DNA of 64,000 nt from Dendrocalamus latiflorus. Lineage: Eukaryota; Streptophyta; Magnoliopsida; Poales; Poaceae. Below are positions 24,354 through 36,500 of the stretch, one piece after another. Within the stretch, counting starts at the first letter, position 1. Each line of letters begins with the position of its first letter. A program made the position numbers and the translations under genes. The notes below the pieces were generated by a model, which worked only from the letters and a program-made list of their open reading frames with translations, was not told the origin of the DNA and did no database searches. The stretch covers positions 8,059,414-8,123,413 of the forward strand of contig CM029666.1 in NCBI GenBank assembly GCA_017311315.1, given 5' to 3'.

Positions 24354-25506
24354 ATGGATAAGTCTTGGATAAATGATAGGCAATTTTCCGCTGCATATAT
24401 TAAGGGTGTGAAGACCATGCGCTTTGTTCGGGAACAGTGCGATGTGAATTCTCAAATGCATTGCCCATGTTCAGAATGCAATAATAGAAAGTATGGACAT
24501 CTAGCTCAAGTGGAAAACCACATATATATTTATGGCATGTCCAGTACATACACTAGGTGGATATATCATGGGGAACCACTTATTGCTGAAAGCAATGAAG
24601 ATGTTGGGCATGAAGTTCAGGTATCATAGATATATATGTAACTTTTTTTTTTGGAAAAGTTAGTAATATACATAGGATTGACAGTTTATTACATGGGCTT
24701 ACTATTTGTAGGAAACATGTGAAAAGAATAAACAAAATAGTGAAAAGGTTAGACTGCACCAAACCACAGGTTCTCAATCTTATGTTGCTAAGAGATACTC
24801 TATGGTAAGCTAAATTGTTGACTAATTCATTACACTGCATAGCTAGCTATTCTGAAATATTTGTATCATTAATGTAGAAAGTCCAAGATAATGGGGAAGA
24901 ACCTAATTCAATGGATCTTTTCAAGGCAAGCCATTTTAGCAGGAAAAAGGGTTATAGTGATATTGCACAGGAAGCAATTGTAAGTATATTAATTGCCAAA
25001 TATTGAAATGTGCGTGTGTGACACATATATTTGAATGCTATGTTGATCTGTACACTAAGGTGTTTTTGTAAAGGAAAACTAAACTGAATTGTTGTTTAAG
25101 TATGTTATATTCATTTTTTCATTTTCTACAACCATGCAACACAATGTTTTGTTATTACTTATTAAAGAATGAGCTGAATACATATTATAGGTGTATACAA
25201 AATTTTTTCTTTGCTATGTCTTCAACATTCAAAGATAAGCATTATGCAATCTGTTTATGTTACAAATGGAGCATAGAATTATCTTGCATGTTTATATTGT
25301 CTCTATTCAATGCTAGTCAAAATGAGCAAGAGTTGCGTGCTATTGTTAGCTCTCAGCAAGGAGAAATCATGGATTTGAAGAGGCAAGTTGAAGAAGCAAA
25401 AGAGTCAAACAAGAGGAATGAAGAGCAAATGGCCATTTTCAAGCAAATGCAAGAAAAAACTGATTCCCTTGTTTTGCGGCTTCTGGGCCAATCATCAATA
25501 GTTTGA
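24354..25506 (+). pseudogene. CACTA transposase-related gene remnant (transposase-associated domain plus coiled-coil C-terminus)
   Basis: An ATG at 24354 opens MDKSWINDRQFSAAYIKGV, the start of the transposase-associated domain, with its CPCSECNN cysteine motif at about residues 39-46 and the terminal YHGEP. Splice-like junctions near 24629, 24712 and 24876 lead to a DLFKASHFSRKKGYSDIAQ block typical of the plant En/Spm-type C-terminal domain. A coiled coil follows (about 25318-25500, QGEIMDLKRQVEEAKES). The catalytic TNP2 core between the two parts is missing. It is therefore an internally deleted derivative, not a working transposase. Confidence 0.75.
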
Positions 25507-26130
25507 TCATCTTTGTAGTCACAGTGTGTAGTTAGGCTTATTACTGCTAGTGACATTTGGCTAATATGGTTTTGTGATGGAACTGTGTCTATGGTGATCA
25601 CTTTTGTGTTCAACCAATGATTGTAATGGCATGTATTGGATAAATGTTAATTAATTCTATATGCTTTGATGGAACAATTCTATGGTGATTATCTGGAGAA
25701 TTATGCTACTGTTCATGACGTTTTTTTTTGTCATTCATGTATGTCTGGATTAAATTTTGTGACGTTGCAAATATATTCATGATGAATAATTTCGTCATAA
25801 ATTACACGTCCTGGACCACATGTCATGATGAAAACGATTGTCATAGAATGTTTTCACTTGGTGACGATAACGGTATTGTCACAGAAAATATTTTATGACA
25901 CTTAGTAAATCGTCATAAATATTATTGTACGACGATCTGTTATTCGTCATAAATGTGTACTATTTTATGACGATTTCCCAATGATCGTCACTAAGAACAT
26001 TCTATGACGCAGAATCTGTGACGATCCGTGTGACGCAAGAAAATCGTCACTATTATGCTTTTATGACAAAAATCTATGATTTTGTGACAAATACGTATCA
26101 TCACCGATACTCAAATTTCTTGTAGTGTTC

Positions 26131-28240
26131 CTCTCTTGTGGAGGCAAAATGCAGAAATTTCATATGAAAAATATAACAATTCTCAAGTAAATCATGCTGA
26201 TATCTTATATTATAAATACAAGAATTCCGTGTTGTGAGACCATGTGGAGATATTTGATGACTATTTAACTTTGTTATGCAAATATTGTCGAAGTTTGAGT
26301 TTAGTTTTAGGAGTTTACAATTTTTATAGTTGCTATTAGGTTTTAACCGATCTAACTAGCCTGGCAACGATGATCTGATCAACGGCTATGGAACGACCAG
26401 ACTAGTCATATGCCTTTTGGAAAAATGGATACCAAATATTTGTGGTGTGTTTGAGGATGTCTTTGCACTAGATGTCATATAAAATAGAGTTATGAGCTGA
26501 AACTAGAGAGAGTTCAACCAAAATTCCAAATAGGGTGTTTTCTAGTGCTCTTAAGCGGTCAGATCAGCTAAATCATAGCGGTCTGACAGCTGGCAGTCTG
26601 GTTGACATGGTGCCAGCAGTCAGACTGGCGTCAGCAGTTTGCCAGCTAGGTAATGGCAGTCAGACCGACTTTTGGCAAATTAGTGATGAAATTATGCATT
26701 TCGGTTTGAGGTGTGGTCCTAGTGTAAGGATGAGTGTATGAGCATGGTTGAGTGTATGCACATCATGGGTGCTAATATTTTGTTGTGGTGTGTTGCATGA
26801 TATATTGTTTTAACTAACGTGAGTTAAGTGTGTGGAACTTGTGCTTAATATGGTTGCTTGGTCTTTGGAACTTCAAACCAAAATTCAAACTAGAAGAAAA
26901 ATGATCTAAACACAAGATATAGATTTTGACAACAAGACGCTCAACCGCTCGCTCGACTGCTTGATCAATTGCTAAGTGTTCGATCGCTTGTTCGATTGCT
27001 TGATTTGCACATACTAGAAATCCTCTGTTTTCTAGGAAGCGATTTGACACTATTGCACATGGTTGAACTCTTCTTTTGCTCAAATGCTTCGAGACCGATA
27101 TGCTCTGCTCGGAATGAGAACAAGTCAAAGACAACACCATGCTCTGCTCGGTTGGATTGACTCAACGACTGAACACACCGTGCTCGTAGCACGCAAGATC
27201 GTGATGTGTTAGCACGCCATAAAGGACATAAGAAAACGATGCTTAGAAAACACGCCGCTGACACTGACTAGCTTCCCCTAAAAACGTGTTCTGTGGCTAC
27301 AAAGTGCCCTCACAAGCACCCTAAAAACCTTCCCGATGAAAGCCCTCAAAAACTGGTCCCGTTAGCTCTTAGCCTCTTCCTGCTTTTATAGGCTAATGTC
27401 CCAAATCGTGTCCATCTCAACCACGAACACACAACTCTATCTGTTCTGAAAATCGGGATCCAAAACCTTTCAAACACGGGGTTTCCATAATCTCTAAACC
27501 AATCTTTATCTGTTCAAAAAATCAAAGGACCCGAAACCCTTCCAAATACGGGTTTTACCATATCTCTAAATCTTCCCAGTTATGGAGTCCCTCCACAAAT
27601 CCTAATTCAACACGTGGTGAAGCATTGTAGCTACAACCGCCAAGTACGACCACCGACCAGCTACTATAGCAGATGAGATTACGACCTTCATCAATTCACT
27701 GTGGCAAACATCGGTTGACTGTTGCTTACAACCGCTTGACTGTTGCTTATGATCGGTTCACTATTCGAGGTCGAAGCCTACGATTACTTGCCGTGGTCAT
27801 TCTACCGTGATTGAAATGTCATGGTCAAAATATCGTAGTCAAAATGTCATGATCGACATGCCATGGTCGAAATCTCATGGTCGACCTGCCATGGTCGACA
27901 CCTTGATCATCTATCATGGTCGATAGGAGGTAATCCTATCAGAGGCCTCTCTGCCATTTGCTAGGCTCACAAACGAGTGCGCTCGAAACTAGTTAAGAGT
28001 AAGGACATCTACCACGTCTTCAGGCACCATATCCTTCAAGAACCCGACAGACCGGGAAGTGTCATAACGCTTGGTAAAATATTGAACTACCTAGCTGGTG
28101 ATATGTCTATAACTTTATAGGAACTAAAATAACATGTTGGCATCTTGTAGAAAACGTTGACTACGAAATCCTCCCAAGGCAACTTCTAGGCCATTAGGGA
28201 GAGGGACATATTATCCATAGCCCTAGAAAATAAGGAGCAC
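26131..28240. other. Old degenerate repeat sequence, no supported gene
   Basis: No intact gene is visible. The part at 26560-26860 resembles 46100-46300 (shared GTGTTGCATGA, TTTTAACTAAC and GTTAAGT order), which suggests two copies of one old retroelement-like family. GCTTGNTCGATTGCTTGAT-type short repeats occur at 26940-27010. CATGGTCGA-type repeats occur at 27780-27930. Confidence 0.5.
27780..27930. repeat. Short degenerate repeats of CATGGTCGA type
   Basis: The string (C/A)ATGGTC(G/A)A recurs about every 14-20 bp, for example CCATGGTCGAAATC, CATGGTCGACCTGC and CATGGTCGATAGG. No function is evident. Confidence 0.7.
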
Positions 28241-28249
28241 CCATGTTAC

Positions 28250-30809
28250 ACATGAGGTCTTGGGGTTTACGCTCCTTAGAGACAAAGATTCCCACATGAC
28301 TTTGACTCATATAGGAGTTGGAAGAGATTGAAGGCCTAGCATGAGGAGCGCATCAAAGAGGAGATTCATGTAGAATTTTTTAGGAAGCTAGCATATTTGG
28401 AGAAAAGGCTAGAGTAAGTACTCAGCCAGTCATAGGCCACCCCATTATTATGGAAGCCAATCTACATCACCATTAGAGTACCTGTGCGTTCACACACCAA
28501 TCTAACTAAAGTGACACCTGACTTCTGATCGACGAAATCCAGGTAATGTATATCTCTGGAATGCTCCAAAGATAGACCTGTACGATGCCTTAGCTAATTG
28601 TATATTGTTTCGTAAGAGTCCACGCACTGCAAGCTCCAAGTGAGGTTGTTTGGGTCCATTCCTATTGAGGTTGGGATGGGGATGGCATTTCCATACCAGA
28701 AAGAGACAATGCTGCATGGTGCCTAACTAGTGCAGGGTTATGCCAAGATCTAGGTGGACATGGTGCATGTCCATTTCATGGCCGTTTTGCTAGAGAAGCC
28801 CCTGAACGAAGACATCGTAACACTAATGGATGTTGTGCACACTTTTATCCAGTGGCCCAAGAGGGACATCGCCCTGGACCCTGCAGTGCTGCGATCTCCG
28901 TATGACCATGACTCTCCAACAGAACCCTCGATGACTCCACCTCAACCTTTACTTCAGAAGGTCATCGTATTGACTCCCGTGGAAACGACGCCAAAGAAAC
29001 AAGAAAAGCGTGCTAAGTTGTCTCCTGGGAAGATGTATCATAGACAAGATGCTAAGGCCAAATCAAACAAGATTAAGGCACCTCACGAACCCTAGACGTT
29101 CTTTCTTAGAATACCGTTGATCCCTGACACACTATTACCCCACCTTGGAATGAGTTGTGCAAGTTTGCATGCTTGGTACATGTAGAGGACCAACGAGTGG
29201 AGGACAAACTAGCCTATTAGATTTACCATCAAATACCCAGAGAGGCATTTCCTCTATGACCCGGGCTTCTTCGTTGTGGACTTCGATGACTTATTTGAAC
29301 TATTCAACCTCAACGCCCTCGACGCCTCACTTCTACGAATCAAGACACTATAAGTGTGTACAATCAAGTTCTACATTCACATAATATCGATATAAATGTC
29401 CTAACTCATTGCTTATGTATAGGTACATGATGCAAGAACCCCGACGATCACGAGAACTAGTGGATCTTCTCGACTCGCAGTTGATCTCTAAGCAATGCAT
29501 CACTCAAGATGTATTCTACATCAAGAATTACATAATGACGGGATTGCTTGCTCAGGGCAACAAGGACTGCATACTTGTGCCCTACAATCAAGGGTAAGTG
29601 CTTCACTACTTGCTACACAAATTTCATTTATACTTTATACACAACACAGACCTAGGTTTAATGACTATGGCGACATACATGAGTAGGTGGCACTGGATCT
29701 GTATAGTTATTGTACCAAAGTGGAACAAGGTAATATACCTTGATTCCCTACTTAAGAACGACCATGACTTCACTCTCGTGCAATAAACACTTGACAAGTA
29801 TGCTCATTTCCTCTATAGATAACTCTATTCTAGTCTTCCCTTCATTTGCAATAGCTGAGGAAAACTTTTTGGAATCACGTAAGTTGTTTAGCGCCTATGT
29901 TGCTAAGGGAGGGAAACATAAGGAATTGAACGCCACAATGCACATAGGACGCGATTTTTGGTACCCTCTACAATACAATAATCCTATATCACACTTTGTA
30001 ATAATGCCTCTCGAACTGACTATAGCTATGTATGTAATTTTATTTTTGTAGAGCCACCAACAGCTACAAGACAACCTATATGTATTCTACGTTTGCTGTC
30101 ATATACAGGAAATCATGAGTGTTAAGATGAATAAGCCAGAGGTTTGCTAATCTCACAATAATTATGTCATAATTATCAATTTAAATATATATGTTTACTA
30201 CTTTACTCCCAGTGACAGGCAGGACAATCAAATCAAGTACATTGGATCTGAACAAACTCTTGGACATTCGAGGATGTCTCTTCACCTTCTTGATGACGGT
30301 GGTCATTGACTCGAAAGGAGAGTTTCACTTTGGCGACATCGATTAATACATGTTCAAACATTTTATTCAAATGTAATTCTTTCAATTGTATCTCTGGCAA
30401 CAATACATAAACATTCTTTTGTAATTGATTTTGAGTTATAATTCACTTATCTATCATTTATATGTAATTTGCTTGCTTGTTTTCAGAGGGTATGACTAGC
30501 ATTTCTGAGGCTAGTCGGAAATTAGAAAATTGTTTAGCTATACAAAGAACTATTACAGAATGTTTCTAACACAAAACCGTCTATGATACGTAGACCATCA
30601 CAGACAGTTTTTTTATATTAGTCGTCTGTGATATGTCGGATATCACACACGATTATTTTTAAAAACCGTATGTGTTATGACTTATCATAGACGGTTTGAG
30701 AGTCATGTGTAATAACCACCTGTTATCACTGACGCAATAAGTTAGAAGGTTCAAAAACCGTCTTTAATGAGGGTTACGAATCGTCTGTGATGACCCATGT
30801 GTGGTAGTG
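28250..30809 (+). mobile_element. 5'-truncated CACTA element relic
   Basis: The right end reads ...CCCATGTGTGGTAGTG at 30809, preceded by subterminal ACCGTCT(G/A)TGAT-type repeats in both orientations (30570-30790). This is the subterminal motif family seen at 59250-61087 and after 61638. A decayed gene pair (WPKR-type domain and Ulp1-like protease) sits inside. No left end was found, so the start given here is where recognisable element coding sequence begins. Confidence 0.75.
28600..30340 (+). pseudogene. Decayed CACTA accessory gene with Ulp1-like (C48) protease domain
   Basis: Interrupted frames spell FGSIPIEVGMGMAFPYQ, then DIVTLMDVVHTFIQWPKRDI (about 28814-28873), the domain common in plant CACTA accessory proteins. 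A Pro/Lys-rich linker follows to 29094. Then come Ulp1-type segments: YIKNYIMTGLLAQGNKD (about 29517-29570), RWHWICIVIVPKWNKVIYLDSL (29690-29750, carrying the catalytic-type His-Trp), and a late block near 30230-30340. Frames change and stops intervene between blocks. Some gaps have GT-AG ends and may be introns, but no complete reading is possible. Confidence 0.65.
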
Positions 30810-30812
30810 TCA

Positions 30813-32050
30813 AAAGCACAAGGAGGAATCACTTGCATAACTCACTTGGATGGAGTTTAGATGTTCATTTCATTTGAAGAGGAATAATTTATAGTTACTC
30901 CCACACAAAAAAAATCTCCAAGACAAGGAAATCCTAATATCTCTTTCTAACACTTTCCTCATTTATTTCTCAACATACACAAAGGTTTATGTAGTGGAGG
31001 CTCCTCATCTCACACCTAACCCTAGCAATCAACACATACTTAGTGGATATAACCATTTAGAAATAGGAAAACCTAGTAATCCATACACAAACAAGTTTTA
31101 TACTTACGTACACTTGCACATTTTTTAAAGTGCCACCTTTGCATGGCTCCGATAGCCCAATAAGACGTTTTGTCTTCCAAAACATGATATAAACTACTTA
31201 GACCATCATCGCGGATTCCTTGTGGCCTTTTATCCAATGGCGTTGCGCGTGATAGCATGGTCCGCGTAACGCACAACCAGATGTAGAGAAGCGTTATTGA
31301 AATTTTTCAGTGTGCTCCATTACCATCTGCCTATTTGTATAAAACTCAAGCACTGCATTGGTGCATCCTAACTCTAGCCTCCCCGCCGCCTCCCGTCTGC
31401 ACCCTCCCCTACCGTGCCTAGTACCGACGAGGCCCTCTCGTGAGCCGCCATCTGCCTCCCCCTCTGCCGCCTGCCTTTATATCCCCTGCACCGCCTTTTT
31501 TCCTAATCTCTAGTGGCTACCATCGCCAAATCGGCTACCACCTCATAATATTCTATCATTCAAGTTGACCTTCTCAAAATCCACAGTTGGCAGTGTCATC
31601 ATCATCTCGTCGCCCACTGTTGTGCCTCTACCGCCCCTCCCCCTCTATAGTTGGCCCCAATAAACCCCAGCTCTAACTTGCCTCCACTGTCGTCGGAGAA
31701 GATGAAGAGCTCGTCAGTCTGAGCACAAATCTTCAAGCCCATCCAACGGTAAAAAATTTGATTGAAATCCAAAAAAAAAAAAGAGTGCTTTTATATAGCA
31801 ATCTCGAGCTAAGGGAAAATTTAGTTTTTTTCCCATCACGCAGTCACGCACGCCGCACGGGTCCATCGTGGTGGTTTCGAAAAAATGGATGTGAAAGAGA
31901 CGAAAGCAAGCAGCAACTACCCCCGTGAAGTAGTCCGACTCTGACCAGCCATCTCCCACCACACTCCGTCAGTCAAACGGAGCCCGGTCCACCGCGGCAC
32001 CGAGCACGCCGACCAATCGCGCGGCTGCATCCGATCCGCTCCGCGCTTGC
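30813..32050. other. Intergenic region upstream of the thioesterase gene
   Basis: No supported gene is visible. 31370-31700 is CT-rich with CCGCC strings. From 31970 the sequence becomes CG-rich, which is probably the thioesterase leader. Confidence 0.5.
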
Positions 32051-33767
32051 ATGGACGGCCCGACGCCCCCGGCGTGGATGGCCGCCGCGGCCCGCAAGTG
32101 GCTGGAGGACGCCGGCGCCACCGGGGAGGACGGCGCCGGCGGCCGCCGCGCGTTCAACGCGCTGCCCCTGTCCGGCGTGCGCGTGGTCCTCGCCGAGCGC
32201 GGCCGCGCCCTCTGCTCGCTCCGCGTCCCCGCCCACCTCACCGTAAGCACGCGCTTCCCTATCCATCTCGAGCCGCCGTGCTCTCTGGATTAATTCCTTC
32301 TTGTTGAGCTCCAATTGGTTCTTGGTTTCGGTCCGCGCGCGCGTATATGTAGGATGCGGAGGGGAACTGGCACGCGGGGGCGATCGCGGCGGCGGTGGAC
32401 GACGTGTGCGCGGCGGCGATCTTGTCGGTGGAGGGCGTCATCAACGTCTCCGTCCACTACGGCGTCTCCTACTTCTCGCCGGCCAAGCACCATGTGCGTA
32501 CTCTGCTAATCTTTGGTCTCTCCCTCATAGAAATTCTAAAAAAATGTTTTTTTGGGATGAAAAGAAATCAACAGTGTTGCTTCTTGCAATCGTCATGCAT
32601 CTCACGGCTATGAGCGCTAGCACCAGTTGAATTTTCTCCACAAGGCTTTTGTTATGTTGGGTTGTTGTGTGGCCACGAGCAATGATACGCGTATTGATAG
32701 GTACCACGTATCGACCAGTATCATATCGTACTAAGTTCATGTAGCATTTATTGCATGTGTAATCATTCTGTTTTGTGGATGATCTAGGTTGCTAAAGGGC
32801 TACAAAATGACAAATAAATTTTAGATTATGAGGGGTGTTAAAGCTTAAATCCAATATAGATTGTATACTGAAACTTGACATCAAAAAAATATTCTGAAAG
32901 TAGATTAATTCCCAATTAGATTGTCTAGTTTTTTGTTTCGCGCGGCAGCCTGCAGAAAAAGTTGGTCTCTCTGGATTAAATTAGCCCATATCAAATTGGA
33001 TTGTCCAATTAGGCGTGCGTGCTCTTTTCAGTAAAGCTGCTTTCCGAGCACGAAGCATTTGGTTGACTATTCTTTCTGACAATGTGCTTTGTAAAGTTTT
33101 AGTAGAGTATCTATAGATGCTTTTCTGGAGACCTTAAACCTTTTCTTCTTTGAGTAAGGCAAGAGACATGTACTGACGGTTTCTTCACCAAGGTTGCATA
33201 GTTTTCTTTCCATTTTATTACTTTTAGCTATGTATGCTTCTTCCGAATTTGTTTTCCAGAAGCAATCATGCATGTAACCCAGGATTGGAAGGGTATCGGT
33301 TATGTTACTCTCGAAGGAAGATTCCCAAACCAATTAGAAGGCTGGAACATTTTTAGTTGTAGCACATTGTGCTTTAAGAACATATTGTGATCAGGTCCCA
33401 AACTGATCATTTCCGCATCCAGAAGCTTTTCTGTTACACAACTAAGGCTATTTGTATCTTTTTTTCACATTATGCTCACTGAGATTCTCACTTTCGGAAT
33501 ATAGATAGTTTTGAGTGGTTTTCATCTTCGTGCAAGCTTTCCAGGGGTTGAATTTGAATCATCTTTGGGAAGGCTAAAACAAAATTTGTTGACTGTTGAG
33601 TTGTTTAGGAGGAAGTTGAGCTGGACGGGAGGGTGGTCTACCGGAAAGGAAGGCTGACGGCGGTGACAACGGAGGTCCGGAAGAAGGAGTCCGGCGAGCT
33701 GGTGGCGATTGGCAGGCAGTGGATGACGGCCTCCAGACCAAAGGGATATCAAGGAAGCAAGCTATGA
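32051..33767 (+). CDS. Hotdog-fold acyl-CoA thioesterase (ACOT13/PaaI-like, 3 exons)
   Basis: Exons are 32051-32242, 32353-32493 and 33609-33767, all in phase 0, giving 163 residues. This is a normal length for small plant 4HBT-superfamily thioesterases, which hydrolyse acyl-CoA thioesters, often in peroxisomes. Visible features are the N-terminal helix MAAAARKWLED, the strand GVRVVLAERGRALCSLRVP, the hotdog helix block DAEGNWHAGAIAAAVDDVCAAAI (about 65-87), and the final strands VVYRKGRLTAVTTEVRKKESGELVAIGRQWM. The C-terminus GSKL resembles a PTS1-like tripeptide (SKL), which supports peroxisomal targeting. A dead tandem copy lies 0.75 kb downstream. Substrate is not evident from sequence. 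Confidence 0.9.
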
Positions 33768-34299
33768 TATATCCTAGTAATACTCTTTTCTGCTGCAATT
33801 TTTCCCTAAAACAAGTTTAGCTAGAGTTGAGTATTACATCTTGTGATTTGTCAGGCAAATTCATTTCAATGTGAAGGCCTTTCTCACTCAGTATAGCAAA
33901 AACGTGACGTGAAATCTTAATATATGTATGCTCTCTGATTAGCTTTATCGGCCTGTTTGGCTTGTAGCCTCAGGTCTGCTGCGACAGGCTCGAGCAAGAG
34001 GCGAATGAGCTAAACAAAACGAACCTACCCTTCGGCCAGTTCGGTACTGAAAGCACGTAACTGGGCCAAGATGGGCTGGGCATTTCTTTGCGCTCTCTCT
34101 CCGCGTCATCGTATTTCATCTGAAAACGATACGTATCTCATCGGTCACCATTTATGTAAAAACCGATCAATCGCTAGGTATAAAAAAAAATTCTGCACCT
34201 TGTCAACTTCACATTTCAGGTCCTCGTTAAAAAAATGCGACCGTGGAGAAGGATCAACGAAGCACGCACTACCATAAACAATAAACAGTGGAGAAAGTT
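33768..34299. other. Thioesterase 3' flank
   Basis: This is AT-rich downstream sequence with no gene. A CGGCCTGTTTGGCTTGTAGCC string near 33952 resembles DNA-transposon ends of the hAT type, but no partner terminus was placed. Confidence 0.4.
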
Positions 34300-34480
34300 C
34301 GCTCGTTTCAGCGATTTATTATTCCTTAATTTCGTTTTTTTATTTTTTTAGTTTTTATGACTTTTTTATTTTTTTCCATATTCTTTCGTATTGTCCATAA
34401 TAAGTTAACCTATCTTTTCTATTTTATTTTTTAAAATTTAATTACAGTAAAAAATAAATCAACTTTAATAAAAAATCATA
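34300..34480 (+). repeat. T-rich dispersed repeat, copy B
   Basis: It aligns by eye with 20900-21040, and with the reverse complement of 57990-58140: TTATTCCTTAATTT, CTTTTTTATTTTTT, ATTGTCCATAATAAGTTAACCTAT, then CTATTTTATTTTTT and AATTTAATTAC. Confidence 0.6.
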
Positions 34481-34507
34481 ATCCATCACCTTGCTAGCTA
34501 GTAGCTC

Positions 34508-34922
34508 ATGGATGACGGGGCGGAGCCGCGGCTAGCCGCTGTCGCCAGGAAGTGGCTAGGTGACCCCCGCGTGGGGTACGACGGCAACGGTGACGCGGCC
34601 GCCAACGGGGCCACGCGCTCAGCTGGCTTGTGCTGGCTGGCACCCACGTCTCCCTCGCCGATCCTGGTCACGTGGTCTGCTCCCTCCGTGTGGCCCCGCA
34701 GCTCACCATGCGTCCCCCTCGCATGTCTATTTCTCACCGCGGTGTTCTTTGCTCTAGCGTTGCGTGCGCTCACACGACGCGGTCGCGGACGGGGGGTGGC
34801 ACGCCTAGGGGATCGCGGCGGCAGTGGACAACATGTGCTCGGCGGCCATCTTCACGGTGGACGGCGCGCCCACGTTCACCGTCCACTACGCCTTGTCCTA
34901 CCCCTCACTTGCAGCGCAAAAC
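34508..34922 (+). pseudogene. Tandem-duplicate thioesterase pseudogene
   Basis: This copies the first two exons of the gene at 32051. Exon 1 (34508-34707) keeps ARKWLGD at its start but changes frame near 34620; the rest matches in another frame (HVSLADPGHVVCSLRVAPQLT). The splice donor has become AT in place of GT after CTCACC. Exon 2 (about 34776-34922) reads GGWHA, then TAG, then GIAAAVDNMCSAAIFTVDG. The expected acceptor AG before it is absent. Exon 3 is not found downstream. The copy is dead by frameshift, nonsense, two splice-site losses and truncation. Confidence 0.88.
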
Positions 34923-35097
34923 GTACGCGCGCTTGTGTTTGCATCATTAGCTTGTTTACGTAGCAGAAGCGTACGATCGGACAACACGACTTCGGAATCG
35001 ACAAGACGATTTCGTCGAATTTAGTTGCCGAGTGATTCCACCTCGAGAGGATTATTTTTTCTGCTCAGATAATTGGCTAGGCTCGGATACCAAATAT

Positions 35098-35353
35098 TGA
35101 GTTTGACTCAAGAAAAAACACACATATTACAAGTAAATTAATAGAATACGAGAGAATTTCTTAATTTCTCTATTCTCTTACTTGCTCCCTCTTCTTCTTA
35201 CAAAATTGGTTACAAGTCTTCTTAATATATAGACTAATAATCTTCTACTAGCATGCGTATTCAGATTTCAAGTTGGTCACAACTTCAACTTGAGTTACAC
35301 ATGGACACGGAATTCTACTACATCTTAACTCTAAGTCAAGATTATTTCTAACA
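35098..35353 (-). repeat. Single copia-type LTR with both PBS and PPT beside it
   Basis: On the minus strand the LTR begins TGTTAGAAATAATC and ends GACTCAAACTCA (256 bp, TG...CA). It is preceded by a purine tract (AAGATTAGGGAGAAAT, 35354-35369) and followed by a primer-binding-like TGGTATCCGAGC at 35092-35081. No second LTR of this family is in the window. Confidence 0.65.
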
Positions 35354-35369
35354 ATTTCTCCCTAATCTT

Positions 35370-36500
35370 AATTTCACATACTCTAGTTTAGTCTCAATGC
35401 ATTATGAACTACCAGCCACGTATCCACATGAAGTGTTCTACATGCAAACTACATGTAGAAACTCAACTCAACTGGTATGGATCCATCCAGATGCAAAGAT
35501 TCTAAAACATTGAGACAGTCAGTCTCAATTATGACTTACCCAACTCAACTCGTCACATAACGGCAACACATCTCCTTAGCGTTCCAGACAACTCTACGTA
35601 CTTGAGTTTGGACGGTGAACACATTTTCTCAATGTCCTAGACTCATCTCAGCTTACTTGAGTTTGGACAATGAACACATTTCCTCAACGTCTCAGACTCA
35701 TCTTAGCTTACTTGAGTTTACATGTACACATTCATCTTGATTGCCCAGACTGCATAATTGCTCGTTGTAAGCTTCAGATAATGCAGCGAGACAGTGGAAC
35801 TCATCTTCGCCATTTGCATTGTGTGATGTCTCATCACCAGTGACACAACTTTCCGAAGAACTCGGCATGATCTTAGGCACGGATCAAAAACTCAAGCCTG
35901 TAAAACTTCTGTTATGAGCCGAAGGACAGAACCTTATCTTCGAATTTGGGGTAGGCAGCTGTTGAACACTGGGCTTTGCTTTTTCGCTTGAATTGAGAGA
36001 CTAAATTAAAATATTACTTTTCGCTATGACTACAGGTTCGATTTCTAAAAAAACTGATGCTGCTCGTTGGCTTTTTCTTTGCAAATTGGCGAAAGAATCT
36101 GTAGCCTACTTGTCTGGTCGAAGACGCACAGACTCCCTTTGAGTCTGCCTCGGAGACAAAACCAAAAAACTTCGGCTCGGATTCGGCAGACAACGTCGGA
36201 CTCGTAGATGATGTTGCCACGAGCGGACCAAGGGAGAGAACTGCGTCTTGCTTTGTGTCTGAAGGACGAGAACATGTGGGATGTTCTGTACTGAGTTCTG
36301 TGTAAGAGAGAACTTTCCTTCCTTCTCCTATCACGAAGGCGCTTTATCTTTTGGCTTGGATAGTGCTTAAAGCTCTGTTGTCCTCCTTTTCCTAGCGCAA
36401 GGAAAGAAGTCCTTTTTCTCTCTCCCGCTTATATTTAAGGAGGATAGTTTCCCAGCATTAGGGTGAAGGAAATCAACTCCTTCATGAAAAATATCAGAAA
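35370..36500. other. Probable retroelement untranslated sequence, no supported gene
   Basis: 35400-35900 looks like the region between a copia pol end and its 3' LTR on minus, with repeated TACTTGAGTTTGGAC(A/G)(G/A)TGAACACATTT(T/C)CTCAA strings at about 35600-35690. 36030-36400 holds open frames without family similarity. Confidence 0.45.

Larger units (their letters stand above)
22156..26127 (+). mobile_element. Complete CACTA (En/Spm) element carrying captured kinesin exons
   Basis: The left end reads CACTACAAGAAATCTGAGTA and the right end, reverse-complemented, CACTACAAGAAATTTGAGTA. The 3-bp target duplication TTC lies at 22153-22155 and 26128-26130. Subterminal GTGACGA/TGACGAAA motifs crowd both ends in opposite orientation, as expected for transposase binding in this superfamily. 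The interior holds a CT-rich repeat tract, two armadillo exons copied from a host gene, and the split remains of a transposase-related gene. There is no TNP2 transposase core, so it is non-autonomous. Confidence 0.93.
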
